From: Paraflavitalea pollutisoli
GTDB taxonomy: Bacteria > Bacteroidota > Bacteroidia > Chitinophagales > Chitinophagaceae
Direction: 5' to 3'
Length of the DNA: 64,000 nucleotides
Assembly (NCBI RefSeq): GCF_029360705.1
Contig: NZ_JARKMX010000001.1
Location: 930,001-994,000, forward strand
This document shows positions 43,330 through 52,100 of the stretch, one piece after another. Below the pieces are notes generated by a model. That model had not been told where the DNA came from, did not search any database, and saw only the letters and a list, made by a program, of their open reading frames with translations. Made by a program: the position numbers and the translations under genes. Positions within the stretch are counted from its first letter, which is position 1; each line of letters starts with the position of its first letter.

Positions 43330-44217
43330 TTAATTATTTTCTACCGGTACAATGATGGACAAGGCATGCGGTTCGATGGCCGCCTCTAATGAATGCACCT
43401 TGCCCAGGTATTCACCATCCACCTGGAAATGGGTTTTGTGCTTCGATTGCACCGTTACCGACCTGGTTTTAAAGACCTCCGTTTTCGTAGGGTCATAAGG
43501 TCTGTGCGATACCATCATTTTGAAGATCTCTCCCAATGCGATCTTTTTCAACACCACGATCTCGAAAAAGCCATCATTCAGTTTTCCCTCGGGATTGATC
43601 ACGGCACCGGTACCATACCGGCTCGCATTGGCCAATACGATCATCGCGGCTTCCCGGGTCACAAAATGGTTGTCGGTCTCGATCTTTACCTGCATCTTCC
43701 GGTTGCGCCACAGTACATGCCAGGCGGCCTTGATATAGCCCCACATACCACGCCGGTTCATCGATTCAAAGGTCTTAATGATAAAGGCATTAAACCCGAT
43801 ATCCGACAGATGAATGCACAACTCCCCATTGACCCGTATGGCGTCGATGCGGGTGACCAATCCTTCCGTAGCTACCTGCAAGGCTGCTTCGGCATCCGTA
43901 GGTATGCCCAGCTCTTTGGCCATGCCGTTGGCCGAGCCGGCTGGTATCACGCCCATCGGAATACCCGTGCCCGCCAGCAGGGAGGCGACCAGTTTCAGGG
44001 TGCCATCGCCCCCAACGGCAATCACCCGTTGCGCGCCACTGGCATGGATTTTTTGTTTTATTTCGTTGATATCGCATTGTTCGGGCAACTCATAAACTTC
44101 CGCTGCATGTACAGATTCGCGGTAATATTGTTCAATAGTCAGGCGCCAGTCGAGCGACCCGGTGCCAGAACGATGGTTCACAATAAATAGGAGTTTTACG
44201 ATGCCATTTGATTCCAT
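43330..44217 (-). CDS. Diacylglycerol/sphingosine kinase-family lipid kinase
   Basis: A 295-residue lipid kinase of the DagK/YegS type from the ATG at 44217 (MESNGIVKLLFIVNH). The nucleotide-binding GGDGT is at 69-73 and GSANGMA at 94-100. The C-terminal beta-sandwich includes NASRYGTGAVINPEGKLNDG. Expected reaction: ATP-dependent phosphorylation of diacylglycerol or a similar lipid to a phosphatidate. In-frame ATGs at 44229 and 44226 are alternatives; CATATTTG on the minus strand (44238-44231) is a plausible -7 box and would favour a later start. It is divergent from an App1-type phosphatidate phosphatase. Confidence 0.88.
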   Translation of the reverse strand: MESNGIVKLLFIVNHRSGTGSLDWRLTIEQYYRESVHAAEVYELPEQCDINEIKQKIHASGAQRVIAVGGDGTLKLVASLLAGTGIPMGVIPAGSANGMAKELGIPTDAEAALQVATEGLVTRIDAIRVNGELCIHLSDIGFNAFIIKTFESMNRRGMWGYIKAAWHVLWRNRKMQVKIETDNHFVTREAAMIVLANASRYGTGAVINPEGKLNDGFFEIVVLKKIALGEIFKMMVSHRPYDPTKTEVFKTRSVTVQSKHKTHFQVDGEYLGKVHSLEAAIEPHALSIIVPVENN

Positions 44218-44235
44218 ACCAACCATCATGCAAAT

Positions 44236-45270
44236 ATGTTACCACAAGCCAGGAATGGTCTTGACAAATATCAGCGCATGGGACATGTAAACGTTAAAGT
44301 ATATCATGGCTACGGTCACACGCATAACCTGGTGTTGTACGGCCATGTATTCCGGCGGCAGCCACCCGTACAAAAACAATTTACCAAACGGATGCTGGTC
44401 AATATCATCCACTTGTTGAAGCTGTTTTTTGTGCAACCGATCCCCCGCGTAAAGCTGCGCCTGAAATGGGATGACCAGGTATTGGAAACGATCTCGGAAG
44501 ATGACGGTTTCTTTAAATTCGAGTGGGAGTCGGTTCGCGAATTGTCGGCGGGCTGGCATCCTGTGCAAGTAGCTTACATCAATGAGCAAGGGCAGGAAGA
44601 AGGATACGGTGAAGGAAAAGTATATGTACCCCATTCTACACAATATGTATTCATATCTGATATCGATGATACGGTCATGGTGTCCTATTCGGCGACAAAA
44701 TTCAGAAGGTTGCGCGAGTTGCTGACGCGAAATCCCCGTACCCGCAAGCAGTTTGAGAAAGTGGCTGATTGGTACCAGCAACTGGCGTACGCCCAAACTA
44801 ATGACGCTACCCCCAATCCATTTTTTTATGTATCGAGCAGTGAATGGAATTTGTACGACTACCTGACAGAGTTCTTCGCCTATAACAAAATACCGGAAGG
44901 GATCTTTCTGCTGAACCAGGTTAAGAAATGGTTCCAGTTATTCCAAACCGGTAAAACCAAACATACCGGTAAGCTCTTGCGGATAGCCCGTATCCTGGAT
45001 GCTTTTCCCAAACAACAATTTGTATTGATCGGTGATAACTCACAACACGATCCCGATATCTATACGGCCATTGCAGCCAAGAACCCCGAAAAGATATTTG
45101 CTATTTATATTCGCAACGTGCGACCGGGCCAGGAGAAGTATGCCCGGCAAACACTTGCTATGGCGAAGGAGGCCGGTATCCATACCTTTCTGTTTACTGG
45201 TAGTGGGGAGGCCGCCGAACATGCCCGATCGATTGGGCTGATTAGTGAGCAGCCCGAACCTGCGCAGTAG
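44236..45270 (+). CDS. App1-like phosphatidate phosphatase (DUF2183)
   Basis: A 344-residue HAD-like phosphatase of the App1 family, known in yeast as an actin-patch phosphatidate phosphatase. The catalytic DxDxT is SDIDDTVM (Asp142, Asp144, Thr146), followed by the family motif SSSEWNLYDYL (200-210) and GDNSQHDPDIY (266-276). Expected reaction: phosphatidate to diacylglycerol. This is the reverse of the kinase encoded 18 bases away on the other strand. The start at 44236 lies over the kinase promoter region; an in-frame ATG at 44278 (MGHVNVKVYHGYG) is an alternative. Confidence 0.87.
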   Translation: MLPQARNGLDKYQRMGHVNVKVYHGYGHTHNLVLYGHVFRRQPPVQKQFTKRMLVNIIHLLKLFFVQPIPRVKLRLKWDDQVLETISEDDGFFKFEWESVRELSAGWHPVQVAYINEQGQEEGYGEGKVYVPHSTQYVFISDIDDTVMVSYSATKFRRLRELLTRNPRTRKQFEKVADWYQQLAYAQTNDATPNPFFYVSSSEWNLYDYLTEFFAYNKIPEGIFLLNQVKKWFQLFQTGKTKHTGKLLRIARILDAFPKQQFVLIGDNSQHDPDIYTAIAAKNPEKIFAIYIRNVRPGQEKYARQTLAMAKEAGIHTFLFTGSGEAAEHARSIGLISEQPEPAQ

Positions 45271-45329
45271 AACACTGTGTCATTACATGCCCAAACTGAG
45301 CCTGCCTGATAACAGCATGGGCCGCCGCA

Positions 45330-47762
45330 CTAGTTACCACCCACCCGTTCCTTGATCTCGTCGGAAGAGCTGCCCGTTTTACGGCTATTGCCTTTGATCG
45401 GCTTACCGAAGCGCCAGGTGAAGGATAGTGTTGCCACGCGACTGTCGCGCGTCAGTTTGAAATATTCTCTCGATTGTTGAAAATCGGTCCACCCCGCCAT
45501 TACCTGGGTATAGAGGATATCGCGTACACTGAATTTAAGGGTGCCCTTGTTCTTAAGTATTTGTTTGGATACACCAGCTGATAATTGCCCCGTGGGGTCC
45601 AGCACTTCCTGCAGGTCATTCTGCGCCCTGGTCATATAATAACCGGAAATTTCGCCATTCCAGCCTTTGCCAAAACGAAACTGGTTATTGATGTTCAGGT
45701 ATAGCTGGGTGATGCTGGCCGACAAGGACTTCACCACCACACCGTTTATTTTCTTGTGGTTGAGGTTGGCCTGTGCCGATAGAGACCACCAGGGAGCCAA
45801 CGCTACCTGCGAGCTCACTGATAACCCATAGTTCTCTGCTTTGCCGAGGTTGCCTTCGGTATAGATGATCAATCCATTGGTATCGGAGAAAAAGATCTGC
45901 GAGAAGTAGTCATTGGTCACACTGTACGAGAGCGTGGTGATCAATGCCTGCTTGAACATATGGCTGAACTCGAAGTTCCACGTAAACTGCGGTTGGTAAT
46001 AAGGATTACCGGTTTGATAAGTATACTTGTTGATGACAAACACGAAGGGGTTCAGTTTCGAGAAGGCCGGGCGATCGATCCGCCTGCCGGCACTTACTGA
46101 AAAGGTATTGGCACTATCAGCCTGGTAGCTCGCAAAACCAGTAGGGAAGAAGCTGCCATACTGCCGGGAGAAAGAAGAATCCTTGCGCATGACATTGCCG
46201 AGCTGGTTCGCATCATACGCTGTGTGTTCGTACCGGAGACCCGCCTGCAAATTCCATTTGCCTACTTCCTGTTGTGCATTCGCATACAAAGCATGGATGG
46301 TTTCATCATATAGGAAATGGTTCGTTTTGTCGTAATCAGGTTTCCAGTTGCCACTGTGCAGCAATTCATAGCGGGCCAGGTTGTCGGTCTTTACGTAAGA
46401 AGTTTTCCAGCCTGTTTCCAGCTTGGTATGCTTGCCCAATTGGTGGTTGTAGTCCACCTTGCCCGAGAAAATGTGCAGCTTGGAGGGCAGCTCGCCCCGC
46501 AAACCATCGGTATAAGGATTATTACCGGTCAATACGTTCTGGTAATACTGGTTGTTGTCGATATCGTAGCTGAGGTAATCGAAGTCGGCCGAGAGCTCCC
46601 TGCCATCGGTAAATACATGGCGGCCATAAATATTGGCGCCAAGATTGGTCCACACACTTTTATTGTCGCTGGTAGTCGTGATCAGCGAATCGGTTTGGTT
46701 GTTCTGGTTAAACCATTCGCCATAGCTGTATCCCTCCGTGGTCCGGTTGGAACGCAGGCCGGATACAGTAAGTCCCACCGTTGTTTTCTTGCCCAGGTAA
46801 TAGTCGATACCCGTTCTCAGGTTGTGGGCAACCACCGGGCTACGCAAGGAGGTGGGTTGTTCAAATCGATTGGTAACGGTCTTGTTGTCGGCCTGGTAAT
46901 ACCACCGGTAAGCATAAATATCGGTGAAAGCCTTGTTGATATTGGTGCTGTAGCTGAAGTGCAGGTTGTAATTGCCATTGCGGTAATTGAGCAGCAGACT
47001 ATTATTGTTCTTATAATAAGTGCCCTGTCCATAAGCCAGGGTGAGGGAACCATTGAACCCTTTTACCTTGTTCTTTTTGGTTTTGATGTTGATGATGCCC
47101 GTACTGCCAGCCGCATCGTATTTGGCGGATGGGTTGGTCATGATCTCGATCTGATCCAGTTGAGAAGCACTCAGGCCGTTCAGAAAGCTGGCCAGCTCGG
47201 CGGCGCCCAGGTAAGTTTGTTTGCCATCCATCAGGATCAGCACATTGGCTTTACCCTTGAGACTGATACTGCCATTGCGATCGACGGTTACCCCCGGCGA
47301 TTTTTCCAGTACTTCAAGCGCAGTGGCACCGACATTGGTCACCGCGGCGTCTACATTCACGACGGTTTTATCGGGCCTCAACTCTACCAGTGGCTTGCGC
47401 GCAGTCACCGTGACACCCGTCAGCACATCGGCCGACTGGCTGAGCCGGGTAGTGCCCACACTGTGGGAGGATGATATGGTAGGGAGCACGATGCGTAAAG
47501 CTGTATAGCCTGTAGCTGTAAAAGACAACAGGTAGTTGCCGGCAATAAGGTCTTCGAAGGCATACTGACCAGTCTGGTCGGTACTGGTCATCTTGTAGGT
47601 GGAGGAATCGGCGGCTTTCTGCAAAATGACTGTCGCAGCAGGAAGGGCGGTCCCGGTACTGTCTGTTAGTTTGCCCGACAAACGGATGCTCGAAGACTGG
47701 GCGTACAGGATATGAGAAAAAAGCAATATAAGTAGGGTCGATAAGCAATTCTTCAACTTCAC
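45330..47762 (-). CDS. TonB-dependent receptor, PF14905 outer-membrane barrel type
   Basis: An 810-residue outer-membrane receptor if read from a GTG at 47762, which gives a textbook signal peptide (VKLKNCLSTLLILLFSHILY, cleavage after AQ). The upstream extension to 48023 is Cys/Arg-rich and lacks similarity. A carboxypeptidase regulatory-like domain is at about 28-110, a plug at about 120-230 (PGVTVDRNGSISLKGKANVL, SAKYDAAGSTGIINIKTKK), and an OMP_b-brl_3 barrel follows to the end. No SusD or other transport partner is adjacent. Substrate unknown. Confidence 0.88.
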   Translation of the reverse strand: MKLKNCLSTLLILLFSHILYAQSSSIRLSGKLTDSTGTALPAATVILQKAADSSTYKMTSTDQTGQYAFEDLIAGNYLLSFTATGYTALRIVLPTISSSHSVGTTRLSQSADVLTGVTVTARKPLVELRPDKTVVNVDAAVTNVGATALEVLEKSPGVTVDRNGSISLKGKANVLILMDGKQTYLGAAELASFLNGLSASQLDQIEIMTNPSAKYDAAGSTGIINIKTKKNKVKGFNGSLTLAYGQGTYYKNNNSLLLNYRNGNYNLHFSYSTNINKAFTDIYAYRWYYQADNKTVTNRFEQPTSLRSPVVAHNLRTGIDYYLGKKTTVGLTVSGLRSNRTTEGYSYGEWFNQNNQTDSLITTTSDNKSVWTNLGANIYGRHVFTDGRELSADFDYLSYDIDNNQYYQNVLTGNNPYTDGLRGELPSKLHIFSGKVDYNHQLGKHTKLETGWKTSYVKTDNLARYELLHSGNWKPDYDKTNHFLYDETIHALYANAQQEVGKWNLQAGLRYEHTAYDANQLGNVMRKDSSFSRQYGSFFPTGFASYQADSANTFSVSAGRRIDRPAFSKLNPFVFVINKYTYQTGNPYYQPQFTWNFEFSHMFKQALITTLSYSVTNDYFSQIFFSDTNGLIIYTEGNLGKAENYGLSVSSQVALAPWWSLSAQANLNHKKINGVVVKSLSASITQLYLNINNQFRFGKGWNGEISGYYMTRAQNDLQEVLDPTGQLSAGVSKQILKNKGTLKFSVRDILYTQVMAGWTDFQQSREYFKLTRDSRVATLSFTWRFGKPIKGNSRKTGSSSDEIKERVGGN

Positions 47763-48008
47763 GAAACAGTCGGTTTTAATGGTGGCTAACCCTAAATGTC
47801 GGTCCTTTTTGCCGTATTGCCGAGCGTAGAAACACCTTTTGGGACAAACGGTCGAGAACACGGTCTGCACTGTATATTTTTTACACCGACCCGTGGTCTT
47901 TAGGGGATTGATAAATGGCCCGGCGGCGTTTTTTTGTGTCGCTGCGCCATATGCAAATGGGTGCATACTGCCGGCACCACGGGGCCACGTATTTCGTACC
48001 TTGCTTTC

Positions 48009-48533
48009 ATGACAAGCTCCCATCCATTACCGGAAGTCTGGCTGCGTGGCCCCCTCGAAGGAGTGCCGGCACTGTTACAACCTGCCGCCCATGCCTTATT
48101 GCAGGCCCGGGAAGAGATTCACCAATTGATGCAAGGGTTTCCCGAGACGCTCCTGTGGGAGCAGCCCGCCGGGGTGGCGTCGCCAGCTTTTCATCTGCAA
48201 CATATGGCAGGGGTACTCGACCGGTTATTTACCTATGCAGATAGCCAGTTATTGTCACCACAGCAGCTGGAATACCTCGCAGCAGAAGGCAAGCGCGCGG
48301 AAGGTATTTCGCTGCTACAGCTATTGGCGCAATTCGATAAAGCCATTGAACGAGCGGTGGCCCGCATCAGCCATACCGATCCCGCCACCCTCACCGAACC
48401 CCGCGGCGTGGGTCGCAAGCAGGTGCCGTCTACCGTTTTAGGCCTGCTTTTTCACGCCGCCGAGCACACCATGCGCCATACCGGACAATTGCTGGTGACG
48501 GTACAGGTACTGCGGGCAGGAAATGGTGTATAA
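48009..48533 (+). CDS. DinB-family protein
   Basis: A 174-residue four-helix-bundle protein from the ATG at 48009 (MTSSHPLPEVW). Histidines at 62/65 (FHLQHMAGVLDR) and at 149, 153 and 157 (FHAAEHTMRHTGQLL) form the likely metal triad of DinB/YfiT-like enzymes. Many of these use low-molecular-weight thiols as cosubstrates. The gene is divergent from the PF14905 receptor. Exact reaction unknown. Confidence 0.85.
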   Translation: MTSSHPLPEVWLRGPLEGVPALLQPAAHALLQAREEIHQLMQGFPETLLWEQPAGVASPAFHLQHMAGVLDRLFTYADSQLLSPQQLEYLAAEGKRAEGISLLQLLAQFDKAIERAVARISHTDPATLTEPRGVGRKQVPSTVLGLLFHAAEHTMRHTGQLLVTVQVLRAGNGV

Positions 48534-48591
48534 CTCAACCGTGGGTAAAACCCTCCTTCCCCTTATCTTCGCCGCCTGAAAAAAACGGTTT

Positions 48592-49638
48592 ATGACAGGA
48601 CTTGACGATGTAGTGCTTCAGAAGGTGATGGTGCATAAAGTGGGTAATCCCTCACGTGGCGAGGAACTGAAATTATCAGAGAACCCCCTGACCCTCAACG
48701 ACGAGATCGTACAAAAGCTGCTCACAAAATACTTCCTGGGCGCATTCAATGAAAATGAGCTCTTTCATTTCACGCACCTGAGTGACGTGGAATTGAATGA
48801 AGTATACAACTATGTACGGACAATATTCGACGACACCACCACCTTCGTGCCACAGGCTGCACTACTCGCCCAGTTCTTATACAGCAAGTCTACCCACGCC
48901 AAAGTAAAAGAAGGGGAACTGTACGTCGTGCTCTTCGACCGGGTGATGTTTGAACAGGAGCATACACGCGCCATTGGCATCTTTAAATCGGAGACCAAGG
49001 AAACCTTCCTCAAAGTGATGCAACACGGCAAAAGCTGGGAAGTGATCCACGAAGAAGGCGTTAACATCAACAAACTCGATAAAGGCTGCCTGATCTTCAA
49101 TACCGCAACGGTAGATGGCTACAAGGTTTGTGTGGTAGACAGTACCAACAAGCAGAACGATACCCAATACTGGGTCACCGACTTCCTGCAGGTAACACCC
49201 TACGCCGACAGCTATCACCACACCGATAAATACCTCAGTCTCTGTAAAAGCTTTGTCACGAACGAATACGCCGAGAAATTCGATGTGAGCAAAAGCGACC
49301 AGATCGACCTGCTCAACCGCTCCATGGATTATTTCAAAAGTAAGGAGCAGTTCAATTTACAGGAATTTGCCGAAGAAGTGATCCACCACCAGGAAGTAGT
49401 CGACTCCTTCATGGACTTCAAGAAGAATTTTGAGAGCGCTAAGAATTTCGAAATAGAAGACGAATTTGATATCCACCTCTCTGCGGTGAAGAAACAACAG
49501 AAAGTGTTTAAGACAGTATTGAAGCTCGACAAGAACTTCCACATCTATATCCACGGCCGCCGTGACCTCATCGAAAGAGGTATCGACGACATGACCGGCA
49601 AGAAATACTACAAGATCTATTACGACGAAGAAGCCTAA
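48592..49638 (+). CDS. Nucleoid-associated protein, NdpA/YejK family
   Basis: A 348-residue protein of the 37-kDa nucleoid-associated family (PF04245). Recognisable segments are LQKVMVHKVGNP at the N-terminus, ELYVVLFDRVMFEQEHTRAI, GCLIFNTATVDGYKVCVVD and the C-terminal IHGRRDLIERGIDDMTGKKY. Escherichia coli YejK associates with the nucleoid and topoisomerase IV; the role in Bacteroidota is not established. TATCTTCG at 48564-48571 is a one-mismatch -7 box 20 bases before the ATG. Confidence 0.88.
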   Translation: MTGLDDVVLQKVMVHKVGNPSRGEELKLSENPLTLNDEIVQKLLTKYFLGAFNENELFHFTHLSDVELNEVYNYVRTIFDDTTTFVPQAALLAQFLYSKSTHAKVKEGELYVVLFDRVMFEQEHTRAIGIFKSETKETFLKVMQHGKSWEVIHEEGVNINKLDKGCLIFNTATVDGYKVCVVDSTNKQNDTQYWVTDFLQVTPYADSYHHTDKYLSLCKSFVTNEYAEKFDVSKSDQIDLLNRSMDYFKSKEQFNLQEFAEEVIHHQEVVDSFMDFKKNFESAKNFEIEDEFDIHLSAVKKQQKVFKTVLKLDKNFHIYIHGRRDLIERGIDDMTGKKYYKIYYDEEA

Positions 49639-49914
49639 GCTTAAGCTGCCGCTGTTGCGCCTGACTGTCTAACTGACCGTGCTTCGATCGCACGTACCCT
49701 TTTTGTGCGTGATGCACCGTGGCGCCTGATCACCTCTTGATGTTGCCCAAGATCCATCAGCCGGACAGGCAATATCTGCTCATACTTTCGCTGAATCGTA
49801 TCATTTTTACCGGTTGCCCCGCATCGGGCAAGGGTTGTACTCCACAAGCAAGCTTTTTCGTTGTGCCAGCAAGGGCGAATGAATTATCTTCATTCCGCAC
49901 TTGCAATCAACCAT

Positions 49915-51990
49915 ATGAAAAGAATCAGCATACTGGCTTTGTGCCTTATCCATAGCATTCTGCACGCTCAATTGCCCGTCGACCTCTCCGGCATGGAGAA
50001 AAACAGTTCCACGGTGATTACTACCCGCAACAATCAGTTGCAGGTAACCTGGCCCGCCGGCGGTAATGAAAAGGCCCGGTTGGTGCTGGATCTTACCACA
50101 GGGCAGCCCTTGTTCCAAAGCATACAGTTAACCAGTCAGGGCGTGTATCGCGAAGCGGCAGCGGGACTCGATCCGGCCTTCGTGCTCACGGTGGGTAAGC
50201 GCGACCTGGTATCGCAGAATGGCTGGAACATCTTCTTCGACCGGGTACCCAATAAGCCTTACCAGGCTTACCCCGTACAATTCACCAAGCAATCGGTGCG
50301 CGCCAGCAGCCACGCAGGGCGTACGAGCATCCTGATCGATCAGGTATCGGCAGCCTCCTTCACCGGGTACCTCGAGATTACTTTATACAAAGGAAGTCCC
50401 CTGTTCAATATATCGGCCACCATGAGTACGGCGGTCGATTCTACGGCTATTCTGTACGATGCAGGGTTGGTGAGTAAAGGCCCCCTATGGCAAAAGGTCA
50501 GTTGGTCGGATGTTGACAACAACCTGCGCAGCATTCAGCCTGCAGCCGTAGCATTGGCAAAGAACCAGGAAGTAAAATACCGTACGATCATCGGTACCGG
50601 CAAAGCGGGCAACCTCGCCGTGTTTCCTGCACCACACCAATATTTCTATCCGTTGGATGAAGCCTTCAACCTGAAATTCACCTGGCATGGCAACCAGTAC
50701 CGGAATATGGTAGATGGATATGGCATCGGTATCCGGCAAGATTTGCAGGGTGATCGCCGCTTCGTGCCCTGGTTAAATGCGCCACCCGGCACCAGGCAAC
50801 AACTCAACTTTTTCTGTCTCATCGGTACCAAAGACGCGACCAATACACTCGCTTCGGTAAAACGCTTTACCCACAATGATCGCTATCCCGCGTTGCCAGG
50901 GTACAAAACCATGAGCAGCCATTTTCACATAGAACATGTGCAGGATGTATTGGGCAATAAACCCATTCCGGAAACCCCCAACTTTATCAAAGTATTCAAG
51001 CAAACCGGTGTCGATGTGGTGCACCTGGGCGAATTCCATGGACCAGGACATCCCAAAGGACCAGCCACCGATAGGCTGCCGGAGCTTAAAACCCTGTTTG
51101 ACGAATGCGAACGCCTGTCGGATTCCAGTTTCCTCCTGTTGCCTGGTGAAGAGCCCAATAATTTCTTTGGTGGTCACTGGATGCAGTTCTTCCCCCGGCC
51201 GGTATACTGGATCATGTCGCGTAAGCCAGAAGAGCCTTACGTAGAGCAGGACCCGAAATACGGCAAAGTATACCGCATCGCCAACGCAGAAGAAATGCTG
51301 CAGTTGCTGCAGCAGGAAAAAGGGCTGGCCTGGACAGCCCATGCTCGTACGAAAGGTTCTACCGGTTACCCGGATAAATACAAAGAAGAGCCGTTCTTTA
51401 AGTCGGACCGCTTTTTCGGTGCTGCCTGGAAGGCGATGCCGGCAGATCTTTCGCAACACTACCTGGGCAACCGGCGCATACTCGACCTGATGGATGATAT
51501 GGCCAACTGGGGCCACCGCAAACACGTGATCGCAGAGGCTGACCTCTTTAAGATAGAGCCACATTTCGAAGTGTATGCCCACCTGAATGTCAACTACCTG
51601 CAACTGGATAAATTACCATCCTTCAAAGATGGCTGGCAACCCGTGCTGGATGCTATGCAGCAAGGAAAGTTCTTTGTGACCACGGGAGAAATTCTATTGC
51701 CCACCTTCACGGTCAATGGTAAACGTGCGGGTGAAACAGTACACCTGTCCAATGGTAAGGCGGAGATCGTACTCGACGTAAACTGGACATTCCCCCTTCG
51801 ATACCTGGAGATTATTTCCGGCGATGGCAACACGACTAAACGGGAAAAGATCGAACTGGCCGATACCGAGGCTTTCGGCAAAAAGAAGTTTGTACTACCT
51901 GTTACCCTTACCGGAAGCAAATGGGTGCGGGTCGAAGTGTGGGACGAAGCCGCCAATGGTGCCTTCACACAAATGGTATGGATCGACTAA
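49915..51990 (+). CDS. Secreted PHP-like metallohydrolase (CehA/McbA type)
   Basis: A 691-residue exported protein from the ATG at 49915. The signal peptide is 1-18 (HSILHAQ). An N-terminal beta-rich region (20-310) precedes a PHP-like metal-dependent hydrolase core with SHFHIEH (His336, His338, His341), DVVHLGEFHGPGH (His370, Glu373, His375), LLLPGEEPN (Glu412) and WTAHAR (about 495). A C-terminal beta domain closes the protein. The metal-binding pattern fits phosphoesterase or carbamate/ester hydrolase activity. It lies upstream of the glucan locus but has its own strong terminator, so co-function is uncertain. Confidence 0.72.
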   Translation: MKRISILALCLIHSILHAQLPVDLSGMEKNSSTVITTRNNQLQVTWPAGGNEKARLVLDLTTGQPLFQSIQLTSQGVYREAAAGLDPAFVLTVGKRDLVSQNGWNIFFDRVPNKPYQAYPVQFTKQSVRASSHAGRTSILIDQVSAASFTGYLEITLYKGSPLFNISATMSTAVDSTAILYDAGLVSKGPLWQKVSWSDVDNNLRSIQPAAVALAKNQEVKYRTIIGTGKAGNLAVFPAPHQYFYPLDEAFNLKFTWHGNQYRNMVDGYGIGIRQDLQGDRRFVPWLNAPPGTRQQLNFFCLIGTKDATNTLASVKRFTHNDRYPALPGYKTMSSHFHIEHVQDVLGNKPIPETPNFIKVFKQTGVDVVHLGEFHGPGHPKGPATDRLPELKTLFDECERLSDSSFLLLPGEEPNNFFGGHWMQFFPRPVYWIMSRKPEEPYVEQDPKYGKVYRIANAEEMLQLLQQEKGLAWTAHARTKGSTGYPDKYKEEPFFKSDRFFGAAWKAMPADLSQHYLGNRRILDLMDDMANWGHRKHVIAEADLFKIEPHFEVYAHLNVNYLQLDKLPSFKDGWQPVLDAMQQGKFFVTTGEILLPTFTVNGKRAGETVHLSNGKAEIVLDVNWTFPLRYLEIISGDGNTTKREKIELADTEAFGKKKFVLPVTLTGSKWVRVEVWDEAANGAFTQMVWID

Positions 51991-52006
51991 CGGACTGAAC
52001 AAGAGC

Positions 52007-52039
52007 GATGGCGGCCCCGAGGGCCGCCATCTATATTTT
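52007..52039 (+). terminator. Terminator after the PHP-like gene
   Basis: A perfect 11-bp stem GATGGCGGCCC / GGGCCGCCATC (52007-52017, 52021-52031) with a 3-base loop and a TATATTTT tail, 16 bases after the stop codon. Confidence 0.88.
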
Positions 52040-52100
52040 GGCCAAAACGGTATTCTTTCAGAAAAATACCCGAAGTTTACCAGTAACCTTTTTGGCCTAT

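Noticed and set aside
46317-47474. 385-codon plus-strand frame inside the PF14905 receptor
   Set aside because: It lies wholly antisense to a recognised outer-membrane receptor; its Ile/Val-rich, repeat-free product has no recognisable domain.
49639-49914. Possible 68-codon minus-strand gene behind the nucleoid-associated protein gene
   Set aside because: An Arg/Ala-rich product without signal, domain or good start; it is probably spacer DNA with the promoter of the PHP-like gene.
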